Part shown: positions 17,661 through 26,102 of the stretch, in pieces
Position numbering within the stretch: the first letter of the stretch is position 1
Layout of the letters: every line of letters starts with the position of its first letter
Source: Candidatus Ozemibacter sibiricus
GTDB lineage: Bacteria; Muiribacteriota; Ozemobacteria; Ozemobacterales; Ozemobacteraceae
Reading direction: 5' to 3'
Length of the DNA: 64,000 nt
NCBI GenBank assembly: GCA_003327425.1
Contig: QOQW01000006.1
Coordinates: forward strand, 62,001 to 126,000
Position numbers and translations under genes: made by a program
The notes under the pieces: model-generated
Database searches by the model: none
What the model saw: the letters and a program-made list of their open reading frames with translations, nothing else
Told to the model about the DNA's origin: nothing

Positions 17661-18842
17661 TCAGCGATTGCGCACCTCGAACTCGAGGGCGGCCGAAGCC
17701 ACGTTTCCGGCGAGGTCGGCCGCTTCGATCTCATAGCGATAGCGGCCATCCCGGAGGGCTCGGGTGGGAAGGGCGTAGCGGGCGGCGTAGCCGCGCTGGC
17801 GGTCGCCGTTGGTGAGGGTCAGCAGGAAGGAGCGTGGCCCCATTTCACCGTTCGAGGCGATCACTTGTTCCCCGGCCCGCACCCGTTCTTTGTAAATGAC
17901 GGTGGCGAGCTGCGTGCGGTCACCGATCACGGGCAGGCGGTCGAACCGCACCACCTCGAGCCAGGGCAGCAGTTCGCGCGGCTCGCTGGCGGGGGGGATG
18001 GCCAGCAGCCGGGTCCGCACGCGGAACGGCGAGTGCTGATACCGGCTGCCGGGCATCTCGTCGGTGATGGCCGCGACCAGATCGATGTCGCCGTCGACCA
18101 CCGGCCGACCCTCGGAGCCGGGCGGGAAGGCCCGCTCCTCCTCGTTGCGGACGAGCCATGCGCCATGCACCTGTGGCGGGAGGTTATCGAAAAGCGGGGC
18201 CAGGAACAGGGCCGGATTCAAGTAGGTGCCATCGGAGGCCACCACTTCCAGGTGGCAATGATGGTAGGTGGCTGGTTCGGGCAGGACGGGCTGATGCCAG
18301 GCGACGATGGTGCCGAGCGGAGTGCCGGTGGCCACTGCTTCGCCCGTTCGACTGCGGCGCAGCACCTCGCTGGGGATGGACGCGGCATCGAGGTGGCGGA
18401 ACATCCAGGTGTGGCCCCAGGCATCGGTCACGGCCACTTCGACGTAGCGGGTGTCGCTGCCCGATCGTGGGTCGAAGGGCCAGCGCCGATACTGGAAGCG
18501 CAGCGGCGACCGTCCGGCGTCGATCTGATACGACGACACGGTCACCGGGCCGGCGACCGGGGTGACAATGACCGTCCCCACGGGGGCGCGCAGGTCGATG
18601 CCGCCATGCAGGTACGGCACATTCGAGTAATTCTGGAAATCATGGAATTGAGCCCCGATCAGGAACGGCCCTCGCACCGGCCATTCCAGGCGCGGCGTGG
18701 GTAGGACGAAGGATTCTTCGGCGGTGGCGGCCCGGAGGTCGGGGTCCATCACCAGCGACAGGATCAGAAGGGCGAACAGGCAGAGCCCTGTCCAACGCCC
18801 ACGAGGTCTACAGAAGGGCCGAAACCACGGCAAGGAGGGCAT
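17661..18842 (-). CDS. M23-family (LytM-type) metallopeptidase, exported
   Basis: A 393-residue protein with a signal peptide or anchor (about residues 15-38). The peptidase region holds HGGIDLRAPVG (His and Asp ligands) and YHHCHLEVV (HxH ligands), the zinc-binding set of M23 endopeptidases, which usually cut peptidoglycan cross-bridges. The domain includes typical phrases such as GTPLGTIVAWH. The C-terminal 130 residues are beta-rich and end in YEIEAADLAGNVASA, an Ig-like or fibronectin-like tail found in surface enzymes. ATG at 18842 is preceded by AAAGGAAG. The gene follows a lipoprotein gene by 112 bases on the same strand; whether they are co-transcribed is unclear. Confidence 0.85.
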   Translation of the reverse strand: MPSLPWFRPFCRPRGRWTGLCLFALLILSLVMDPDLRAATAEESFVLPTPRLEWPVRGPFLIGAQFHDFQNYSNVPYLHGGIDLRAPVGTVIVTPVAGPVTVSSYQIDAGRSPLRFQYRRWPFDPRSGSDTRYVEVAVTDAWGHTWMFRHLDAASIPSEVLRRSRTGEAVATGTPLGTIVAWHQPVLPEPATYHHCHLEVVASDGTYLNPALFLAPLFDNLPPQVHGAWLVRNEEERAFPPGSEGRPVVDGDIDLVAAITDEMPGSRYQHSPFRVRTRLLAIPPASEPRELLPWLEVVRFDRLPVIGDRTQLATVIYKERVRAGEQVIASNGEMGPRSFLLTLTNGDRQRGYAARYALPTRALRDGRYRYEIEAADLAGNVASAALEFEVRNR

Positions 18843-18954
18843 CAGTCTAGGCTTCCTTTGGCGGGTATAGGCTGGGGAAGGCGGCGGGTGAGGGAAATTC
18901 ATCGCTGACCGTCTCGCCGCTGGCCCAGCACCGACGTTGCACCACACAGGGGGC

Positions 18955-20175
18955 TCATCGCAACCTGGGGTCGCCGGGCCGGCGATTGTACTTGTAGCGG
19001 AAGGTGATGCTGGTAGTCGGGGCGATCTGGGTGATCTGGAGGGCGCCGTAGGTGTCGCCGACATGGAAGGCGTAGACCTGGCCTTCGGCGAGAGCGGTGG
19101 GGAAGGGATAGCGGTCGAGGGCCTGGGGATAGAACGTCGCAGGGGCCGAGGCGACGTCGTCGAGGGACGTGGCCTCAGGCAGGTAGGCGATGACGGGGGT
19201 CTGGTCGGCGGTGGTTTGCGGTCGTGGGTGATAGCGGAACCAATTGCCGAGCGTCGGCAGGTTGTTGGGTGGCAGTTTGAAGAAGGTGATCCCCACGACG
19301 CTGCCCGGCACCGAAGGGACCGAATCGGGCGGGGAGGTGACCAGCCACTCCCGGTCATAGAACAGTTCAAGGGCCCCTTCGGCCAGATCGAGGACTCCGG
19401 TCTCGCCAGTGCCGGGCATCGGCGCCAGATCGGCGACCCGCGACGCTTCGCGGATGATCGCTTCCCCCCAGGTGAAATCGGCGCCCGGAATGATATTGGT
19501 CGTCATGCGCGTGTTGAGCCAGGCCTGCACCAGACCGCTGAGGGCCGATACATCGCCGGTGAACTGGCTGATGTTGCGCAGGGTCGGGCCCGGGCGCTGG
19601 CGCCAGGCTTCATAGGCCAGGGCTTTGGCGGTGGTGCCGGCATTGAGGGTGACAGTGGCGACGGTGATGCCGGCATCGTTGACGTTCACGCGATAGTATC
19701 CCTTGAGCAGAGGGCTGGTAGCGGCGGTATGGCTGGCCGGCAGGAGTTCGAGGGCGAACTCGGTCGGCCCGGGGATGAGGGGAACGGTGGCGCTGAAGGT
19801 CACGCGGTCCTGGAGGGCGCTGATGCCGAGGGTGGAAACCCGCGCCAGGACGGTGCCGTTGATGACCAGCCGCCCTTCGTAGCGCTGGGTGGTGGTGCCA
19901 TCGCTTCCTTCTCCTTCGGCGGCACGCAGAGCCAGGGCGAAGCCGGCGCCACCGCCGACCGGGCCGGCGACCGCCTCGGCGCTGATCGAGAGGGTGCCTT
20001 CACGGGAGGAGATGCCCGAACTCGAGCCGGCGCAGCCGACAAGCAGGAGGCAGCCCAGCAGAGCGATGGCGCTTCCCAGGCGAGGCGAAAGAAAGGGGAC
20101 GCCCCGATTGGCTGGGGGCCACCCATGGCGTCTCTCGGCGGGCGCGACCGGCGAGCGAGTCTGGGAAAACCGCAT
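18955..20175 (-). CDS. lipoprotein, paralogue of the next gene upstream
   Basis: A 406-residue predicted lipoprotein of unknown function. The lipobox is LLVGCAGSSS (about residues 35-45), after a basic N-terminus. Downstream it is beta-rich, with phrases such as YRVNVNDAG, ALAYEAW and a C-terminal GALQITQIAPTTSITFRYKYN. The neighbouring lipoprotein at 20452-21633 has the same phrases in the same order (ALAYEEW; GALQIHAVSAEMVTIRYKYN), so the two arose by tandem duplication followed by strong divergence. GGGAG precedes the ATG. No catalytic motif is seen; I do not assign a function. Confidence 0.75.
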   Translation of the reverse strand: MRFSQTRSPVAPAERRHGWPPANRGVPFLSPRLGSAIALLGCLLLVGCAGSSSGISSREGTLSISAEAVAGPVGGGAGFALALRAAEGEGSDGTTTQRYEGRLVINGTVLARVSTLGISALQDRVTFSATVPLIPGPTEFALELLPASHTAATSPLLKGYYRVNVNDAGITVATVTLNAGTTAKALAYEAWRQRPGPTLRNISQFTGDVSALSGLVQAWLNTRMTTNIIPGADFTWGEAIIREASRVADLAPMPGTGETGVLDLAEGALELFYDREWLVTSPPDSVPSVPGSVVGITFFKLPPNNLPTLGNWFRYHPRPQTTADQTPVIAYLPEATSLDDVASAPATFYPQALDRYPFPTALAEGQVYAFHVGDTYGALQITQIAPTTSITFRYKYNRRPGDPRLR

Positions 20176-20219
20176 GACGACACTCCCGAAGGTGGAATCG
20201 AAGGCACGGTGGTGGCGCG

Positions 20220-20249
20220 AGTATAGCATGTTCAAAGGATTTGTGCCAG
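20220..20249 (-). promoter_or_regulatory. probable promoter of the 18955-20175 lipoprotein gene
   Basis: Minus strand CTGGCA (20249-20244), 18-bp spacer, TATACT (20225-20220). The predicted start gives a leader of about 38 bases. Confidence 0.45.
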
Positions 20250-20391
20250 GGAGGTCGAAGCCGTCTTCAGCGGCTTCGACGAACCAATGGCTCCCCCTGG
20301 TCCGGCGAGCCCAGGGCGGCTGAGCCTTTCGGGCAGCGGCGGGCGAATCCGCAGTACATGGAAGGCAAACGCAAATCAAGTTCGCACACGA

Positions 20392-20428
20392 GAAAACCAC
20401 CCCCGACCTGGATGTGGTCGGGGGTGGT
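20392..20428 (-). terminator. rho-independent terminator of the 20452-21633 lipoprotein gene
   Basis: A perfect 13-bp stem (20396-20408 with 20416-20428) and a 7-base loop, followed on the minus strand by TTTT. It lies 23 bases after the stop codon of the lipoprotein gene. Confidence 0.85.
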
Positions 20429-20451
20429 CGAAGGTCAGAATGGGGCGCCGA

Positions 20452-21633
20452 TCAGTAGGCGATCTTCGCGGCAAACGCCTGAGGATTCAGATTCTTGTTG
20501 CCCTTGGTGGTGTTGTATTTGTAGCGGATGGTCACCATTTCAGCCGACACCGCATGAATCTGGAGGGCGCCGTAGTAGCCGTCAACCAAGAAGTCATACA
20601 CTTGATTTTCGGCCAATTGGGTCGCCTGGGAATCACCGCCGAAGGCGTGGTGGTTGTAGGTGTCACCGGCCTGTGTCACGGCATCGAGCGAGGTCACGTT
20701 GGGCAGGTAGCGGATCACCGTGGTTTGGTTGGCAAAAGGAGTGAACGGGCCGAAGAAATTCCCGAGGGTTAAACGATTGTCGGGGGCCGGGAGGGGGAAG
20801 AAGGCGATTCCGATCTTCTCGGGAACGGTCTGCATCTGGCTGACCTGCTGCGGTTCGGTCTGGCCAGGCAGCCACTGGAACCCAGGCTGAATGTAGGCCT
20901 CCCCGGTGGCGATGTTGCCGGTAGTGGTAGGAGTGGGCGCTGGAGTGTCGGAAGCGACTTTCTTGGCGTCGTCCGTGACGGTAGCTGGCCACTTGAAAGT
21001 GGCATCAGGGAGGACCGTAGCGGTCATGTTGGTGTCGAGATGATTCTGGATCTTCAGGGCCAGAGCGTCGATATCGGCCTGATTGGGGCTGAAATCATTG
21101 ATGGTGGCATTCGCCGTTTGCGTTGGATATTTTTTCTTCCACTCTTCATAGGCCAACGCCCGAGCGGTGGCGGTGGCATTGAGTTGCGGGTTGTCGGTGG
21201 TGCGCCCGCCATTGTCCACCGTGGCGACCCGGTAGGTTTTGAACAAGGGGTCCGTGGTGGTATTGGCCGTGGCCGGATACAATTCGATGGAATATTCGTT
21301 TGTCCCTGGGTTCACCGAGATCTCAGCGTTGATGTACAATTCCTTGTTGTCATCTTTTTTGGTGAGATCGGTGGTTTCGGTGGCGGTCACCCCATTGACT
21401 TTGATCACCGCTTTGTACCCGGTGGTGGCGACCACAGCCGCACGTGGCGAATGCCGAACGGAAGCGGCGAACGCGGCAGCGCCAGCGCCTCCTGACGAAG
21501 CGATGGCCGCGATGGCGATGATTCCCAGCGCCGCACCCAGGATGCCGCCACCATCTCCGCCGCACCCAGTGGACATGATGGCCAGGCCGCCTACGACGGC
21601 GAGAATCAAGACCAGGCTGATGGTTTTATACAT
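20452..21633 (-). CDS. lipoprotein, paralogue of the 18955-20175 product
   Basis: A 393-residue predicted lipoprotein. The signal peptide ends in MSTGCGGDGGG, giving a lipobox cysteine at about residue 24, and is followed by a Gly/Ala-rich hydrophobic stretch (about 29-58) that could insert in a membrane. The rest is beta-rich and shares several blocks with the downstream lipoprotein: an NPGTNEYSIELYPA-like block, ALAYEEW, PNVTSLDAV and the closing GALQI...TIRYKYN. A strong ribosome binding site (GGGGAGG) precedes the ATG and a strong terminator follows, which suggests substantial expression as its own unit. Function unknown. Confidence 0.8.
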   Translation of the reverse strand: MYKTISLVLILAVVGGLAIMSTGCGGDGGGILGAALGIIAIAAIASSGGAGAAAFAASVRHSPRAAVVATTGYKAVIKVNGVTATETTDLTKKDDNKELYINAEISVNPGTNEYSIELYPATANTTTDPLFKTYRVATVDNGGRTTDNPQLNATATARALAYEEWKKKYPTQTANATINDFSPNQADIDALALKIQNHLDTNMTATVLPDATFKWPATVTDDAKKVASDTPAPTPTTTGNIATGEAYIQPGFQWLPGQTEPQQVSQMQTVPEKIGIAFFPLPAPDNRLTLGNFFGPFTPFANQTTVIRYLPNVTSLDAVTQAGDTYNHHAFGGDSQATQLAENQVYDFLVDGYYGALQIHAVSAEMVTIRYKYNTTKGNKNLNPQAFAAKIAY

Positions 21634-22030
21634 GGTTCCTCCCCTGAAGTTTTGGAATGGCGCTTCATGGTATCACAATCTAGCTCAAAATGCGAAATTG
21701 TGGGGAAGGCGGGCGAAGAGAACCCGGTATCCTCTCTGGGAGGCAAGTTGCCTCGGTCTCATTCCCAGGGAAGCGGTCGAATCACCTCTTACGCCCTCAG
21801 ACAACAGGCAGGTCAGGGGGCAGGGGCTTGAGACCTTACCATTAGCCGCCAAGGATTTTATCCCCTGCCTGGGATGGCCCCCGAAGGGTAGGTAATTACC
21901 TTGCCCATGACAGTGTAGTGTTGAAGTTATAGTGGTGTGAGTGGTTGCCTTCTGATCTGAGAAGGGTATAATGCCCGGTCATGCCTGTTCGAAGGAACTC
22001 CGTCGCAACCTCTCCCGAGAGGTGGCCCTG
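21634..22030. other. divergent intergenic region with a structured block
   Basis: Lies between the leftward lipoprotein gene and the rightward DUF401 permease gene. It holds the permease promoter (21945-21972), a nested inverted repeat at 21819-21869, a GAGGCAA/TTGCCTC inverted repeat near 21740, and a GGTAATTACC palindrome near 21892. No reading frame with a ribosome binding site is seen. The nested repeat would be in the 5' leader only of a leftward transcript. Confidence 0.5.
21945..21972 (+). promoter_or_regulatory. promoter of the DUF401 permease gene
   Basis: TTGCCT (21945-21950), 16-bp spacer, perfect TATAAT (21967-21972). An ATG at 21971 overlaps the -10 box and so cannot be the translation start, which supports the start at 22031. 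Confidence 0.7.
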
Positions 22031-23365
22031 ATGCCGACCGCCTGGGCGTTGGGGCTGTTCGCCTTCTGGCTGGCGCTCATCCCGCTGCTGGTGCGGCGCG
22101 GCTGGCCGCTGGGGACGGTCATTCTGGGGGCGGCGGTCGGTCTGGCCCTCGGGCTGGGGCGAGGCCTCGGCGGCCTGTGGCAGGACGCCGCCTCCGTCAG
22201 CACCGACCCCAACCTGCTCGAACTGATCGCCGTCGTCGTGCTGATCTACCACTTTTCCTTCCTGCTCAAGTCGACCCGTCGCATGGAGGTCGTGGCCGAA
22301 GTCCTGCAGCGCACGATGCGCGATCCGCGGCTGGTGCTGGCCGCGGTGCCGGCGTTGGTCGGCTTGATCCCGATGCCCGGCGGCGCCATGTTCACCGCCC
22401 CCATCACCGACGAAGTGGGCAATCGCGTTAATCTGCGACCCGAAGACAAAGTCTTCTCCAACTACTGGTTCCGCCATTGCTGGGAACTGGCCTTTCCGCT
22501 CTATCCCGGCATCATCCTGTGCGCGGGAGTGGTGCGGTTGCCTCCGCTGACCCTGGCCGGCCACCTGATGCCCCTGGCCGTCACCGCCTTCCTCGCCGGG
22601 GGTCTGGTGTTCTGGTGGCGTTCACCCCGTCCGGCGCGAAAGGCCCCTTTGTCGGACACCCCGATGGCTGGCCCGTCGGAAGATGCGAGCGAGCCGGTGA
22701 TGCCAGTCGATCCCCCGTCGAGGTCGGGACCTACCGACCACGACCAGAGGGCGTCAGCTCTTCCGGCCCCCGACGTCACCGGTCGGCCCGGGCTGCTCGT
22801 CTTGTGGCCGATCCTGTTGGTCATCGGCGTCGCCCTGGCGAAGCTTCCCCTCGTGCCGGGCCTGATCGCGGTCATCGCTGTCTACAGCCTGGCCGAGCGG
22901 GTGGGCTGGCGGCAGAGCCTCCGCCATTTTCGCGACTCGTTCAACGGCCCGATCCTCGTGCTGGTCTGGGCGGTCTTCCTGTTCGGGCAGGTGCTGGTCT
23001 CGACCGGGCTGCTCCGCTTGCTGGCCGATCATCTGCTGGCCCTGGGCCTGCCGGTGGCGGTGCTGTCCTGCGTGCTGCCCTTTCTGATGGGCCTGTTGAC
23101 CGGTGTCACGCCCGGCTTCGTCGGCACCGTGTTCCCGTTCCTGATCCCTTTCTGGGAAGGCGACTCCGTGGGGTGGCTGCAGTTCGCCTACGCCAGCGGC
23201 CTGGCCGGCATCTTCCTGTCGCCGGCCCACCTCTGCCTGTCGATGACCCAGGAATACTTCCGTGCCTCGTTGCGCCGTGTGCTGTGGCTGGTGGCCATCC
23301 CGGCCGGAGCGGTGGTCGGCCATGCCACCCTTCGGTTGCTGCTGGCGGTGGGAACTCATGGATGA
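22031..23365 (+). CDS. DUF401-family integral membrane protein
   Basis: A 444-residue polytopic membrane protein with about ten hydrophobic helices in two halves, joined by a charged central loop (residues about 200-245). Phrases such as PALVGLIPMPGGAMFTAPI and GVTPGFVGTVFPFLIPFW are characteristic of the DUF401 family, distant relatives of anion and gluconate-type transporters. Its substrate is not known. ATG at 22031 follows GAGAGGTGG; the in-frame ATG at 21971 lies within the -10 element and is rejected. Confidence 0.85.
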   Translation: MPTAWALGLFAFWLALIPLLVRRGWPLGTVILGAAVGLALGLGRGLGGLWQDAASVSTDPNLLELIAVVVLIYHFSFLLKSTRRMEVVAEVLQRTMRDPRLVLAAVPALVGLIPMPGGAMFTAPITDEVGNRVNLRPEDKVFSNYWFRHCWELAFPLYPGIILCAGVVRLPPLTLAGHLMPLAVTAFLAGGLVFWWRSPRPARKAPLSDTPMAGPSEDASEPVMPVDPPSRSGPTDHDQRASALPAPDVTGRPGLLVLWPILLVIGVALAKLPLVPGLIAVIAVYSLAERVGWRQSLRHFRDSFNGPILVLVWAVFLFGQVLVSTGLLRLLADHLLALGLPVAVLSCVLPFLMGLLTGVTPGFVGTVFPFLIPFWEGDSVGWLQFAYASGLAGIFLSPAHLCLSMTQEYFRASLRRVLWLVAIPAGAVVGHATLRLLLAVGTHG

Positions 23366-23519
23366 CGATTGTGGCCAAACCTTGCCAGACTCGAAGGGCA
23401 GGAGAGCTTGATTGCCGGCCAGCCGCTCGCGCCGTGTTCCTGAACCGGGTGGATCGTCGCTCCCACCCCTTGTGGCAAAGATCGTTTCTTGCCATACTTC
23501 CGGCTAGGCACTCAACCGT

Positions 23520-24494
23520 ATGACCTCCAGCCCGAAACCATCAGCCTCCGTCCCGAAATGGTGCGATCGCACCGCTCGCCTGTTCGGAGCCGAAGGGGTG
23601 GCCCGCCTGGCGGCGGCGCACGTCATGGTCATCGGGCTGGGCGGCGTGGGCAGCTACACCGTCGAGGGACTGGCCCGGACCGGCGTGGGGCGGCTGACCC
23701 TGGTCGATTGCGATGCGGTCTGCATCACCAACATCAACCGGCAGTGCCACGCGCTGGCCTCGACGATCGGGCGCTCCAAGGCCGAGCTGATGGCCGAGCG
23801 CGTGCTGGCCATCAACCCATCGGCCCACGTCGAAGCGGTGAAGGACTTTTACGAAGCCAGAACCGCCCCGAGTTTTCTCGCTCGCCGGCCCGATGTCATC
23901 GTCGATGCCATCGACAACATCACGGCCAAGCTGCACCTGCTGGCCACTTGCATCTACCGGGCCATGCCCGTCGTCACTGCCCTGGGTGCCTCGGCCAAGG
24001 TCGATCCCACGCGGGTACGGGTGGCCGATCTGCGCAAGACGCATGATGATCCGCTGGCCAAGACCATTCGCAAGAACCTGTGGCGGGTCTATGCGATCAA
24101 TCTCAAGCGGGTCTCCCGCCTGCATGCCATCTACTCCGACGAGGAGGTCATCCTGCCCGACCCCGCCTATCGATCGTCGCTGTGCGGCCTGGAATGCGCC
24201 TGCCCCAACCAGGCCAACCAGCATCACACCTGCGCGCGGCGCCGCCTCCTCTACGGCTCGGCCGTCTTCGTCACCTCGGTCTTCGGCATGATCGCGGCCG
24301 GGCTGGTCACCCGTTTCCTGGCTGGCGATTCCCGCGTTGATCTACGCCCGACCTTCAAGGTGCTCGACGGCGACGAACCGCTGCGCGATCCCGACGAGCG
24401 CTGGCGCGACGGAACTCTGGTCGACCCGATCGACACCGAACCGCTGGATGAATCTGCTTCCGCGCTGCCCGACAAGAGCGATTCTTCAGCCTGA
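23520..24494 (+). CDS. tcdA: tRNA threonylcarbamoyladenosine dehydratase
   Basis: A 324-residue E1-like enzyme that cyclises the t6A base at position 37 of tRNAs in an ATP-dependent step. It shows the ThiF/E1 fold: FGAEGVARLAAAHVMVIGLGGVGSY (nucleotide loop GLGGVGS), LVDCDAVCITNINRQ, and DVIVDAIDNITAK. A cysteine-containing segment (GLECACPNQANQHHTC) sits in the region where TcdA carries its catalytic or structural cysteines. Length is slightly above the usual 260-270 because of a polar C-terminal tail. A weak promoter (TTGTGG, 17 bp, CATACT) ends near 23500. No strong ribosome binding site precedes the ATG, so a short leader is likely. Confidence 0.88.
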   Translation: MTSSPKPSASVPKWCDRTARLFGAEGVARLAAAHVMVIGLGGVGSYTVEGLARTGVGRLTLVDCDAVCITNINRQCHALASTIGRSKAELMAERVLAINPSAHVEAVKDFYEARTAPSFLARRPDVIVDAIDNITAKLHLLATCIYRAMPVVTALGASAKVDPTRVRVADLRKTHDDPLAKTIRKNLWRVYAINLKRVSRLHAIYSDEEVILPDPAYRSSLCGLECACPNQANQHHTCARRRLLYGSAVFVTSVFGMIAAGLVTRFLAGDSRVDLRPTFKVLDGDEPLRDPDERWRDGTLVDPIDTEPLDESASALPDKSDSSA

Positions 24495-24539
24495 CCGAGG
24501 AGGCGGCGAGATCGACCAGGGAAGGGGAGGGTCGCTCGG

Positions 24540-26069
24540 TTACCGACGCCGAGGAACCAGGATCAGACGCGGGCGTACCGGCATGCCGACCCGCGGATAG
24601 AACGCTCGCTCGTCAGGAATCGCCCATTCGCCCTCGAGGCGATAGGATGGCTCTGTCACCTCAGGGAACCATGGCTCATCGACGATGATGGTGTCATAGC
24701 GGTGACCGGCCAACGTGGCCCGGAAATCGGCCAGCAGGCCGTCACGCAGGTCGGGGCGGGCGACCCGCAGGACATCGCACAGGGCCATGTGGTGGGCGCC
24801 GGCCGGCTTGCCGGCCAGCGTCAGATACCAGCCGTGGTAGGGCAGCAGCACCGACCCGGGCCGCTGGCGCAGGAACTCGACGAAACGGGCAGCTTCGGCC
24901 CGATCAACCGCATCGGGGATCAGCGGACCAGGAGAAAACCCCAAACGCCAGGCCTGCACGATCAGGGCGATGCACAATGCCATTTCCAAGGTGGTTGCCC
25001 AGGGCGGATGATGAACCGGCGGGGGGCTGCCCTCGGCGTTCCTTGACGGTCGGTCGGAGGGATGGGTCGTTTCCTGAAGGAGGCGTTCGAGGGCGCTCCC
25101 GCCGAGGGCGGCCAGCAGGGCGATGGACGCGGCCGCGGGCAGCAGGACGTTGCGATAGCTTCCCTCATGTTGATAGGCCAACCAGGCGGAACCGACGAGA
25201 CCGACCAGCATCAGCGCATGGAAGGATCTGTTGTTTGGGGTGGCATTCGGTGGTCGGTACCAGAAGAACGACGAGCCGACCATCAGCGCGATCACCCAGG
25301 GGGCGAGGTCGTCGAGCAGAAAATCGACCGGCGGAATGGGCTCGAACGGATGCAGTCGCGGGAGAATCAGCACGAAGGTCGTGTACCAACCCTGGGTGGC
25401 CAGATGGCCCCAGAGGGCGGGCAGCCCGACCATCGCCGTCCAACCGACGACCAGCTTCAGCCAGACGTCGGCCGCGAGAGAAATCCAGCCCAGGGCCAGC
25501 ATGGGAAGCGCCGCCAGAGCGGCGGTCTGCTTGGCATGGAAGGCGGCCCCCAGCAGGATGCCGCCGAGCCACCCAGACCCGCGGGGAGTCGACCGGCGAA
25601 GGGCGACGAACCCTGCCGCCGTCAAAAACAGAGCCACCGCATCGACCCGGGCCAGGTCCATCCAGAAGCCGGTCGCGCCGAACGATCCCAGGAAGAGGCA
25701 GGCGGCAACGACGGCCCAGAAGCGACTGCCGGTCTCGCGACGAGCGCACCACGCCAGCAGAGCGGTCGTCCCCAGGGCGGCGGCGATCGAGATGCATCGC
25801 AGTGGGGGAAGCCCCGGGCCGGTGATGGTCCAGAGGCCGGCTCCCAGCCAGAAGTAGAGTGGCGGATAGATGAACGGCACGAAGGCGAGAGACGGTTCGA
25901 TGTAGAGCGAGGCCCCTTGCTGCACGCGAGCCACGAGGTCGGCCATCGCCCCTTCCATCCATTCGAGTTCGTACGGCCAGGCGGCGCGGGCGAGCATCAC
26001 CCAGAGGGCGGTGCCGGCGGGAACCGCTAGAGCGACCAAGCTCAACCAGCGAAGCAAGGGGCGCAGCAT
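24540..26069 (-). CDS. multi-spanning membrane glycosyltransferase-like protein
   Basis: A 509-residue membrane protein with about ten helices. The first loop (PYELEWMEGAMADLVARVQQG followed by YPPLYFWLGA) has the acidic residues and the Tyr-Pro-Pro phrase seen in GT-C enzymes of the PMT/ArnT (GT39/GT83) kind, which transfer sugars from polyprenyl phosphate donors outside the membrane. The C-terminal 150 residues are soluble. It is the last of three closely spaced leftward genes after the nucleotidase and rlmE. Substrate unknown. Family call is from pattern recognition only. Confidence 0.7.
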   Translation of the reverse strand: MLRPLLRWLSLVALAVPAGTALWVMLARAAWPYELEWMEGAMADLVARVQQGASLYIEPSLAFVPFIYPPLYFWLGAGLWTITGPGLPPLRCISIAAALGTTALLAWCARRETGSRFWAVVAACLFLGSFGATGFWMDLARVDAVALFLTAAGFVALRRSTPRGSGWLGGILLGAAFHAKQTAALAALPMLALGWISLAADVWLKLVVGWTAMVGLPALWGHLATQGWYTTFVLILPRLHPFEPIPPVDFLLDDLAPWVIALMVGSSFFWYRPPNATPNNRSFHALMLVGLVGSAWLAYQHEGSYRNVLLPAAASIALLAALGGSALERLLQETTHPSDRPSRNAEGSPPPVHHPPWATTLEMALCIALIVQAWRLGFSPGPLIPDAVDRAEAARFVEFLRQRPGSVLLPYHGWYLTLAGKPAGAHHMALCDVLRVARPDLRDGLLADFRATLAGHRYDTIIVDEPWFPEVTEPSYRLEGEWAIPDERAFYPRVGMPVRPRLILVPRRR

Positions 26070-26102
26070 CTCAGCCGGTCGCAGCCAGCCCTGAACGCGG
26101 GA

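Noticed and set aside
21765-21845. Possible cobalamin riboswitch (AGGGAAGCGGT and CTTGAGACCT phrases)
   Set aside because: The B12-box and the GGTG/CCGG core do not match well, the stem pairs are missing, and the mapped promoter is downstream of the block for the rightward gene.
21878-21905. GGTAGGTAATTACC resembling the end of a c-di-GMP-I riboswitch
   Set aside because: The rest of the aptamer (GGCAAACC, GGACGCAAAGC) is not found on either strand.
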